From: Guadua angustifolia
Taxonomy: Eukaryota > Streptophyta > Magnoliopsida > Poales > Poaceae
Assembly (NCBI GenBank): GCA_036346375.1
Contig: CM070508.1
Coordinates: 21,582,852 to 21,646,851, forward strand
Length of the DNA stretch: 64,000 nucleotides
Direction: 5' to 3'
Shown here: piece after piece, positions 45,180-54,302 of the stretch
How the letters are laid out: each line of letters starts with the position of its first letter
Numbering within the stretch: position 1 is the first letter of the stretch
Translations under genes and position numbers: made by a program
The notes under the pieces: generated by a model
What the model was told of the DNA's origin: nothing
The model's input: only the letters and a program-made list of their open reading frames with translations
Databases searched by the model: none

Positions 45180-46155
45180 AACAAGTATGTGACTTGTCTA
45201 TAAAACTCTTTAGTCATGTTTTGATATTATTATGAATTATTCTTGACCTTATATCATTGTATGGGACACTTATGATTTATAAATCAGCACATGTGTTGAT
45301 AGATGATCATATTTCATGATCTATGGATATCGAATCAATAATATAGATATATATTGAAGAACATGGTGTTGGAGTGACCCCACCATGAGATACTATTGGA
45401 ATTGTTATATTCTTAAGTGTCATCAGTTGATGTCATACATAGTGTATGTGAGATCCTTAAATCTGAGATTGTCATGATTTCTTATATGTCTAATAACATA
45501 CTTAGGGTTGTTAAACGCCACCCGTAATTGAGTAGTCATAAAAGTAGCTTTCGAGTTTACTACAAAACAAACAGAGGAGTGAGCGACCAAGATGGAATTT
45601 GCCCTTCCTATGTAATGGGAGTAATATCTTTGGGTCACTCGATGTGATTGGATTAAGGAAATGCATAGCCATACCGAATGCAATTTAGGAGTCAATTGCA
45701 ACTGAGTAATCCACTACAGAATGAGTTAAGGATCAAGCTATCGTAGGATGGCAAGTATCTCGCCTTGAGTTCTATCTAGAATCATGAAGCAAAGGATTAG
45801 TACATGAGTACTATATAGGTTTGTCTGATATGATCTTTGTGTATATTTGGAAGTCGCTATACCCTACTAAGGGCTATTGCCAATTTGGCCTAAAGGAGTT
45901 TTCAGACCATGGCTAAATATGTATGAAACTATAGGGTCACACACTTAACTGTTTGGAATATATTGATTCAAATTGGATCCGTCACTAATAGGGCAAGTAT
46001 GCTTGCACCCTGACTAGGCCCATAACGTAGGATTTCGTTGAGGGGCTATATAAAGGGAGTATCTGAAGGCTAAGGAGATGCAACTATTGTACCACCGTAC
46101 CAATCGAAAACCCTAGCCGTCACAGTTCAGGCTCTACCGTGTGCGTCGGTGCTAG
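45180..46155 (+). repeat. LTR-like repeat family E, copy 2 (left part)
   Basis: It matches 20380-21330 (see copy 1), including gtatctcgccttgagtt, gatatgatctttgtgtatatttgg and gaaactatagggtcacacactta. A TATA box ctatataaag lies at 46047. A solo Gypsy LTR at 46161-46818 interrupts it; copy 1 shows the site without insertion. Confidence 0.6.
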
Positions 46156-46160
46156 CACAC

Positions 46161-46818
46161 TGACGAGGGCTGGGCGACCCTTGGCCGGTCGTGACGGTCA
46201 ACGATGCTCCCTAGCTCGGAGACCTCGACCACGACCTGGACTATTTTGAGCCGTGCGCCTAGAGCACATACGGCCTCGAGGTCGGGCCCCGCACGACCTT
46301 GGGCTCGGGCTGGCTCTTGTTCGGTCGACGTCCCCTGGAATTCCGGAACGTGCGTTTACTTGGCGGTTACCAAGGCGTGGGATCGTGGAGCTGAGGCAGG
46401 CGTGCGCGAAGTGTCCGGGACGGTTACTGCCAGCCATCGACACGCATGAAGACCACTACCCCGGGAATCTCTCCCGTCCGTTACAGGTAGGGAGGATATA
46501 AGGCTAAGGATAGCGCAACCTGGGGGACATGCCGCACTAGAGTTCGAGCATTATACATCGTCATTGTTGAGCTTGAGCTGTAACACACCCATGTACTCGA
46601 GAATAGCTAGCAAAGATCACCGCCGCAAGGCAACTGGAGTAGAGCTATTACCTTCATAGAGGCTCGAACCAGTATAAACCTCCGTGTCACGCTCGTTGTC
46701 GCCTTGCTCCGACCACCAGCACGTCGAATCCGTTCCTCCGTTGAGCAAAGCTCAGCTCGGGTCCCTAGTATCTCTAACCCCTTTTCATTTCTGCGGTTGG
46801 CGATCCCGATCGTCGACA
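46161..46818 (+). repeat. Solo Gypsy LTR (658 bp) with 5-bp duplication
   Basis: It starts tgacgagggctggg and ends gatcgtcgaca, flanked by cacac at 46156-46160 and 46819-46823. It is the same LTR family as 621-1288 but on the opposite strand and without PBS or internal sequence. Insertion split family-E copy 2. Confidence 0.82.
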
Positions 46819-46823
46819 CACAC

Positions 46824-47090
46824 CGACGCACGACATTTCTTTCCTGAATGTGTGGACTTTGGTAAAAATGTTACTGCTACTGTGGCACTGATCAAGACAA
46901 TCATTGGGCGCGTTCAACCACGCTCAAGCAAGATCGATCACTATTTGTGCTATTCGACTACTACTCGAGAACGATTGTCTACTGCTCAAGGATGTGCGCT
47001 ACATTGAGTCGAGCTATTTCAACTCTTATTTAGCTGCCCATATAGTGTTAATGATCCATAATCTCTTACTCGTTTAACATTCTAGTTTAT
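46824..47090 (+). repeat. LTR-like repeat family E, copy 2 (right part)
   Basis: Continuation of copy 2 after the solo LTR; weaker similarity to 21340-21560 (gtgtgg, attcct/tttcct, gtgcta.tcgactactac). Confidence 0.45.
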
Positions 47091-47639
47091 GTGGTAGAAT
47101 TTTTAATTTACGTTAGCGTAGGTTACCCGTATTCGTTCGCCTCGCGTGCGCTTCTTTGGATCAAAAACAATGTTACTGATTAATGCAGATCGCATGACAA
47201 AATCTGTAGCAATTTTGTATTATAGCTACCATCGTAGCATTCCGTCAGTAGCACAAAGATTTAAAAGATCCGATTGGAACCTTTTCCATTCCTTAACTAG
47301 CGTGTGTATTATTACTTTATCACGTTGCGATTACTTTATCGAGGTCTGCGATCTGTTGTCGACATGACGATGGGAAGCAAAACCGAGATGAGTGCGCGAA
47401 AATTAATCCATGGACCATGCCTAACTTAAGTAGGGAACTCGAATGCGCTTGTGACATGTGGCAATGCATTCTCTGAATAAGTACTGCATCTCGGGGGATA
47501 GGCTCCACCCCTCGTGCAGCCAAACAAACAAGTGTCTTTTGTATCTGTAGATGCAATTCTCTTTGGATGCAATCAACCAAACAGCCCATAGTACATTAGC
47601 ACTCGTACGTTAGAAGAACAAGAATAGAACAACGCTACA
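47091..47639. other. Unassigned sequence with a MITE-like end
   Basis: No credible gene. 47560-47590 (gatgcaatcaaccaaacagccca) looks like a MITE terminus, but no inverted partner was found nearby. Confidence 0.3.
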
Positions 47640-47880
47640 GTTATGTTTGATATAGCTTCAATTCCATTAGATCTGGGATCTGTTGGAACTAGGTATTCTT
47701 AGCTCCACCAGATTCGTGGAGTTGGAGTTATGGATACATTAAGAGTATTTAGATAGGTCATCTTGTTTATATTTTAAACCAAAAATATAAACTTAATTCA
47801 CTTTATTTTAACCTATAAGTTTTAGATATCAGATAGAGTTGAGATCTGAAACTCTACCAAATAGAATCTACGTATGTCTG
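47640..47880. mobile_element. Tourist-like MITE, diverged copy
   Basis: Related to 28506-28736 (agattcgtggag, ttagataggtcat, accaaaaatataaactta, then ctaccaaatagaatc at the end). Termini and duplication have eroded. Confidence 0.55.
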
Positions 47881-48009
47881 CAACTGGATGAGGATACATT
47901 CAATTGAGACGACAACCACAAAAGGAAGGACGTGTAATTGTGCCGGAGGAACCAACCTATGCAAGTAATAAGCAACACGGCAAAGGCCCTATCACACTTT
48001 TAAATTGGC

Positions 48010-48190
48010 AAAAGTACGACTCGATAATTTTGCATAATAATTTTGTGATATTATAAGTTTGACATATATATTTAAAATTTACTAAAAGTATAATATAAAT
48101 AGTTCTTCGATATTAAAAATCTCAAATCACGAAACTCAAAATTAATTCAATCAATAAATTTAATCTATTTTAATGTTTTACAAATTTTTG
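48010..48190 (+). repeat. Direct repeat left of the Reina-like element
   Basis: About 180 bp (landmarks: ttataagtttgacatatatattt, aaatttactaaaagta, tcaatcaataaatttaatctatt) recurs at 53475-53655 on the other side of the Gypsy element, with moderate divergence. Confidence 0.65.
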
Positions 48191-48373
48191 GGAGCATCCA
48201 AGACGTCTCGATCTGCCCGCTATGATGTTGTCGTCTTCATTGCATGCAACTCAAAGTGCTCTGCCACAGTGGGAACCAAATGATCCTGGCATGGTCCTAA
48301 CAAGAAAAGGATTAATGGTTCTTAAGCTCCAAGTAAGCTTAGCTACTCAAAATAAATGGCGGAACTGCAAATT

Positions 48374-48764
48374 TGTTGTGGACGCTTTTGTGGGCAAGGT
48401 TTATGAGCGTCGTCACAAAAGAGTCCCGGCTGATGCAAGCTTGCCTAGCGCAAGCAGGGAGGCAGATTAGCCAGAAGTAGTTAGTATATCTTATCATATC
48501 CTTAGTCTATCTTATCTTTCTAAATTAGTTGTGTGTTTGGATATGCTTATCTCTATTCGGTTGTAATTGCATGGGATAATTAGTGGCAGGCTTCCCTAGT
48601 ATATAAAGGGAGAGTCCAGCAAGTTTGGAAGGCAATAAAGAATTCATTTGAGTCCCAACCTGAGAACAGAGCCTCTGCCAGAGAATCACCCTAGGCTAAG
48701 GAGGCGTTCATCGACCCTTACCCCTGTTCGTCTTCCCTAGCCGCCACAAACCCTAACCATGTCA
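48374..48764 (+). repeat. 5' LTR of Reina-like element
   Basis: tgttgtggacgctttt...accatgtca. It contains a TATA-like tatataaagg (48600) and agggagagtcc downstream. The near-identical partner is at 53062-53458; differences concentrate in 48670-48720. Confidence 0.92.
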
Positions 48765-48766
48765 TT

Positions 48767-48778
48767 TGGTATCGAGCC
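48767..48778 (+). other. Primer-binding site of Reina-like element
   Basis: tggtatcgagcc begins two bases after the 5' LTR. It resembles the initiator-Met PBS tggtatcagagc. Confidence 0.8.
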
Positions 48779-48796
48779 ATCCCACCACCACTTCCA

Positions 48797-49785
48797 TGGA
48801 TCCAACAGAGAAAGAGCGTTGGGCAGATTTGCGAGATGATGGGCGCATGGCGGCGGCGTTGGAGAAGGTGGAGAAACTGGAACAAGCGATTTCGTGCTTC
48901 AAGTCGGGGTTGATCGGGCTAATGGCGAAGAAGCGAAGGATGTGCGGTATAGATGGAAGGAGGAGGAAGAGGACCAAATAATCGGGAGTAGGGAGCACCT
49001 CGATTCCATAAGTCGTCTTTTCTAATCTATGACGGCAAGGAGGATCCTCTTCCATGGTGAACAGTCGGCGATTTTTAAGTGGGCAGCAAACATTGGAGGA
49101 AGAGAAGGTTTGGCTCGCATCATATCACATGACGGGAGCAGCCCAACAGTGGTATTACAGATTGGAGAAGAACCAAGGAGTTCCCACATGGCCTCGTTTT
49201 GTCGAACATGTGAATATCCGTTTTGGTCCACCAATTCGGAGCAATCCATTGGGAGAACTCATTCAGTTGAGAAGGACTGGTTCGGTGGCAGAATACCAAG
49301 AGCAATTCCTTGCTCTTCTCTGTCGTTCTTGAGGATATGGTGAGAGGCGACAAGTGCAAATTTTACCACCGGGTTGCGCAACCCTTTGCGAACCGATGTG
49401 GAGTCTGCAGAACAAGCAACCCTTGAAGTGGCTATGAGTCTTGCGGGGCTTATGAAAGAAGACTTGAAATAGAAGAAGAAGAGGCGGGTCAATTCTCGCC
49501 AAAGTGGCGTCCCATACCAAGCTCAGAATCGTGAAGCGAGCAATGGTAAATAGTCATTCTCCAATGAATTCTACCGGTATCGGAAGCATGATCCATAGCA
49601 AAGCTCGGGAGGAAACTCATCGGATCTGGTTCCATCAAATCCAAAGACTGTCACTCAAGGGGCAAGCTTCTCACCGCCCGAGATGGTCGATGAAGGCTCA
49701 AGGATTGTGTTTCAATTGTCAGGAGAAATTTTCAAAGGAGCATGTTGGCAAATGCTCTATGAAGGAATTTATCTCTGGAACTTGA
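48797..49785 (+). pseudogene. Gag of Reina-like element
   Basis: It starts MDPTEKERWADLRDDGRMAA at 48797. The retrotransposon gag domain is readable at 49054-49332 (EEEKVWLASYHMTGAAQQWY; WPRFVEHVNIRFGPP; GSVAEYQEQFLALL). A CCHC-like knuckle CFNCQEKFSKEHVGKC lies at 49706-49753 in another frame. At least three frameshifts or stops (about 48981, 49040, 49333) break the protein. Confidence 0.8.
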
Positions 49786-49859
49786 TGAAGAAGAGGATAT
49801 GGAGGAGTCAATGGCGGAAGATGTAGAGATATCCTACATGCATTAACTGGAATTCGTAT

Positions 49860-51460
49860 GGGCAAAACAATGCAAGCTGCGGTTTGGATTAATGGGACGA
49901 AGCGCGTGCCTGGTGGATTCGGATCTACTCACAACTTTGTGGGAGAAGCGGTGACCAACCGCTTGGGCTGCTCCTTCGCTTCGAGAGAGGGTATTAGCGT
50001 GGCGTAGCTAATGGCGATCGCATCTCTAATACTGAGGACGGTGCAAGGCGTCCGGATGTCAATTGACAAGGAAGAATTTGTGCTCGATTGTTTTGTGATT
50101 CCTTTGGCTGGATTTGATTTGGTGCTAGGGTTCAATGGCTGCGCACCCTAGGGCCTATCTTGTGGGACTTTCAACAACTAACTATGACCTTTTGGTTATC
50201 CAACCATCAGGTTAATTACTTGGCAAGGCACGGGTCACGAACAACTCCAACTTAAGGTGATGATGGCAGAAGACGATGAGTTGATGGATTGTTTGTTGAA
50301 GGAGTTCGCTGTTCTTTTTGAACTTCCAGATTCTCTTCCACCACTCCGCAGTTGTGACCACCGCATACATATGCTTCCAGGGATAGCCCCAGTAGCTGTT
50401 CGGCCCTACAGGTACCCCCAATTACTGAAAGATGAAATAGAGCATCAGTGTGAGGAGATGCTCCAACAAGGGATCATTCGGCCCAACACCTCCCCATTTT
50501 CCTCGCCAGTGATATTGGTTAGAAAGAGGGATAATTCTTGGCGGTTTTGTGTGGATTATCGGGCTCTCAATACGCAGACGATGAAAGACAAGTTTCCCAT
50601 TCCCGTGGTGGATGAGCTGTTGGATAAACTCAAGGGTGCTCGTTATTTTACCAAGCTAGATCTTCGCAGTGGGTATCATCAAGTACGAATGCACCCGATG
50701 ATATTGAGAAGACCGCCTTCCGTACTCATCGAGGCCATTATGAATTCTTGGTCATGTCCTTTGGCTTGACTAATCATGACTACCTTCCAAGCTCTCATGA
50801 ATGATGTTCTCAAGGCTTATCTTCGCCGCTTTGTCTTTGGTGTTCTTCGATGATATCTTGATTCTGACTCGTCTGGTTGGAACATCTTGACATGTTCGGT
50901 TGGTGTTTGAGGTGCTCGTTTGTAATAATTTGGTGCTCAAGCGCTCCAAGTGCCTTTTCGCAAAGAGTCGTGGAGTATTTGGGGCATATAATTTCGCTCG
51001 GGGTGTCGCTATGGATCAAAATAAGATTGCAGCGATGAATAATCGCCGACACCTACTTGATCCGCATCTGCGTGGTTTCGGGTTAACAGGTACTATCGGA
51101 AGTTCATAAAATCTTATGGATCAATAGCGCGCCATTGACGAGGCGCTTAAGAAGGAGGGTTTCTCTTGGTCCACTAAGCGGAATCGCATTTGATCGGTGA
51201 AAATAGCACCGACCACAGGACCTATCTTGCAACTCCAGACTTCACCGGCGGTTTATGGTAGATCGTGATGCTTCCGGACGGGTTTGGTTTATTCTCCACC
51301 TGGGGCTGGTCCCATTGCCTTTTGAAGAGGGCGAGAGCGCCGCACCACATGAAGCTAGTAGCATATGAGAGGAATTGATCGGATTGGTCAAGGCGATTCG
51401 CCATTGGAGGCAATATTTGTGGGGCGAGCATTCACCATTAGAACTGACCACTACACCTTA
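49860..51460 (+). pseudogene. Protease-RT-RNase H of Reina-like element
   Basis: The retropepsin region (49905-50150) shows GSTHNFVGEAVTNRLGC. An apparent one-base loss falls just before this stretch, inside the active-site motif. RT is well readable at 50257-50769 (RPYRYPQLLKDEIE; QGIIRPNTSPFSSPVILV; DNSWRFCVDYRALN; FTKLDLRSGYHQVRMHP), and then the FFDDILI catalytic box in another frame at about 50849. RNase H fragments run from 51230 to 51550 (TIRTDHYTLKYL). Frameshifts are spaced every few hundred bases. Confidence 0.88.
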
Positions 51461-51734
51461 AAATACCTCTGGATCAGCGGTTGTCCACAATTCCGCAAAC
51501 ATACTTGGGTCGAGAAGCTCATGGGCTATGATTTCACAGTTGAGTTTCGTCGAGTAAGCGAGAATCTTGCCACGATGCCCTCTCTCAATGACAGAAGTCC
51601 AAGACATGATAGTTGCTATCTCTTCTCCAACATTTCTTTCTTCGATCAACTCAGAGTGAACTCCGGTCTTCGCCGTCACCTTGTGAGATCTGAGGATCAA
51701 GTGCTAGCGAGAACGATCGCCTGGTTGGACCTGG

Positions 51735-53020
51735 GTGGACAACCTTCTCCTCCATCATGGCAAGGTATTTGTCCCAGCCGACTCCCCTCTGTTACCACAA
51801 CTCTTGGCCGAAGCACAGGGCAGTGTGCATGAAGGTATTCAGAAGACACTACATCGCTTCCGGGCCTCATTTTCTCATCCACATGCATCCAAGCTGGTTC
51901 GGGAGTTTGTTCGGGGTTGCTCTGTGTGCCAACGCAACAAAACGGAACACCTGCATCCAGCGGGTCTTCTGCAGCCATTAGCAATACCTACGGGTGTATG
52001 GCAAGACATCAGTATGGATTTTGTGGAGGGTCTTCCTAAAGTTGGAGGGAAATCGGTTATATTATCTGTGGTGGATCGGTTCTCCAAGTATGCGCATTTC
52101 ATTGCTTTGGGGCACCCTTATACGGCAAGTTCGGTGGCGAGAGCATTCTTCAATGACATTGTTCGACTCCATGGGATTCCAACGTCTATTGTCAGTGACC
52201 GTGATCCTGTTTTTACCAGTGCTTTTTGGTCAGATCTCTTCCGTCTCTCTGGAGTTAAGTTGCATATGAGCACAGCATTTCATCCCCAGAGTGATGGTCA
52301 GACCGAGGTGGTTAACCGCATTATTGTCATGTATTTGCGCTGCCTCTCTTGTGACCGTCCAAGCAGTGGCTTCAATGGCTTCCGTGGGCGGAATTCTGCT
52401 ACAATTCCTCATTTCAGACATCCTTGAAAACAACTCTCTTTCAGGTTGTATATGGCCGGGATCCTCCGACTCTTGTGTCATATGAGCCCCGCACGGCTCG
52501 GGTGGCCGTGGTGGACCGCCAGTTACAGGACCGCGACGAGTTTTTGGTGGAGATTCGCGAGCGACTTAGTCAAGCCCAAGATCAGATGAAGCATTATCAA
52601 GATAAGTCGCGTCGTGATGTCAGCTTTGTAGCAGGTGATTGGGTGTGGCTTCGGTTATACCATCGCACGGCTTCAGGCATCAAGGACACTACTGCTTCTA
52701 AGTTGGCTCCACGTTTTTATGGTCCATTTCTCATCCTAGAGAGGATTGGTACTGTTGCTTATCGACTGCGTCTTCCGGCCAAGGCTCGCATTCATAATGT
52801 CTTCCATGTGGCTTTATTGAAGAAGTATGAAGGGTCACCTCCCACTTCGGACGTCCAGCTCCCAGATTTTGTTCATGGTCGAGTGGTTCCTTCGCCCAGC
52901 AGCATTGTTCGTGCTCGTCTCAATCGGGGAATTTGGGAGCTCTTGGTTCAATGGAAGGGTTGTCCTGCGGCAGACGCGACCTGGCTGCGTTTGGATGTCT
53001 TCAAGGAGCAGTACCCATAG
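51735..53020 (+). pseudogene. Integrase and chromodomain of Reina-like element
   Basis: The integrase zinc-binding region includes VREFVRGCSVCQRNKTEHL. The core spans about 51995-52340 (MDFVEGLPKVGGKSV; DRFSKYAHFIAL; SDRDPVFTSAFW; HPQSDGQTEVVNR) with the D,D,E residues visible. One frame break at about 52400 precedes the C-terminal part (52424-53020): GDWVWLRLYH, LAPRFYGPFLILERIG, HNVFHVALLKKYEG, and a chromodomain-like LLVQWKGCPAADATW. In chromoviruses this end targets integration to particular chromatin. Confidence 0.9.
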
Positions 53021-53047
53021 TTCCAACTCGAGGACGAGTTGTTTCGC

Positions 53048-53061
53048 CAGGCGGGTGGAAA
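53048..53061 (+). other. Polypurine tract of Reina-like element
   Basis: ggcgggtggaaa directly before the 3' LTR. Confidence 0.6.
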
Positions 53062-53458
53062 TGTTGTGGACGCTTTTGTGGGCAAGGTTTATGAGCGTCG
53101 TCACAAAAGAGTCCCGGCTGATGCAAGCTTGCCTAGCGCAAGCAGGGAGGCAGATTAGCCAGAAGTAGTTAGTATATCTTATCATATCCTTAGTCTATCT
53201 TATCTTTCTAAATTAGTTGTGTGTTTGGATATGCTTATCTCTATTCGGTTGTAATTGCATGGGATAATTAGTGGCAGGCTTCCCTAGTATATAAAGGGAG
53301 AGTCCAGCAAGTTTGGAAGGCAATAAAGAATTCATTTGAGTCCCAACCTGAGAACAGAGCCTCCTGCGCTAGGGAATCAGCCCTAGGCTAAGGAGGGCGT
53401 TCATCAGCCCTTTACCCTGTTCGTCTTCCCTAGCCGCCACAAACCCTAACCATATCAA
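53062..53458 (+). repeat. 3' LTR of Reina-like element
   Basis: tgttgtggacgctttt...accatatca, 397 bp; partner of 48374-48764. Confidence 0.92.
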
Positions 53459-54069
53459 AAAAAATTTTGTTAAGAGTGTACACTTCATACATATAACTTT
53501 ATAATCTTGTCTAATGATTTCGTAAGATTATAAATCCAATACATATATTTGAAATTTACTAAAAGTACAATACAAATAATTCTATAGTCTTAAAAATCCC
53601 AAGTCACTCAAATTAGAACCAATTCAATCAATAAATTTAATCTATTGAAGAGATGATCTTCTAGCACTTTTCAAATGTTTGGGTTCTGAATGCAAGGACT
53701 CTCGAGGCTCTTACCAATAATGTAGGTCCTACAAGTAGCGCAATCTCGTCATTCGTCGATTCCTTTTGACTAATCGCTTGATAGCTCCAGCATACATTTT
53801 CGTTTTGATGTAGGACCTATCCCATGGAATGCCAAGTGATGTCCTACTAATGACGGAAACAGATTTCATGTGGCTAGCTTTATTTTAATAAATAAAATAA
53901 ACGGCCAAGTATATATACTTGCACGGTACATGGATTTTCAGTCCAGAATACTGAAGATTAGTTGCCAAGCATTTTTCCATCTGACGACTTGATTCAGTAC
54001 AGATCATTAGTGGCTGAGCCTTAATATTCTGATAGCGAAGTGCATGCTCTAGATTGAAGATAGTCAATG
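53459..54069. other. Right flank: repeat copy and unassigned sequence
   Basis: 53475-53655 is the second copy of the direct repeat seen at 48010-48190. The remainder has no credible gene. Confidence 0.45.
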
Positions 54070-54074
54070 GTAGA

Positions 54075-54302
54075 TGTAAAAGAAGAGGCTAAACAGAGTA
54101 TAGAGATTGGCTTTTGTGTTTTCTGTATCGCATCAACTAATGCGCACAGCACAACTATTTATATTGATTGCTATTGTCGATCCCGTCTGATTGTTACTGT
54201 AGATAGTTATATTTACAAACTAACTCGGATCTACGATCTTATCACAATCCGTTTTGATCTCTGCCTGATAACCAATATGGTTTGGATACGATTACTTTAA
54301 CA
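54075..54302 (-). repeat. 3' LTR of RT-less Copia
   Basis: Minus strand tgttaaagtaatcg...cttcttttaca. The preceding PPT (minus strand gagggggcg, 54303-54311) abuts it. Confidence 0.92.

Larger units (their letters stand above)
48374..53458 (+). mobile_element. Chromovirus-type Gypsy element (Reina-like), full length
   Basis: Two short LTRs (391 and 397 bp) bound an interior with PBS, gag, protease, RT, RNase H, integrase and a chromodomain-like end, in Gypsy order. Short LTRs and a chromodomain point to the Reina clade. The LTRs are nearly identical for most of their length, which implies a young insertion, yet the interior is full of frameshifts. Flanks: aaatt on the left and aaaaaaattt on the right, so the 5-bp duplication is ambiguous. 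Confidence 0.9.

Noticed and set aside
50810..51109. Small independent genes between RT and RNase H of the Gypsy element
   Set aside because: They are frame-shifted shadows of the pol gene.
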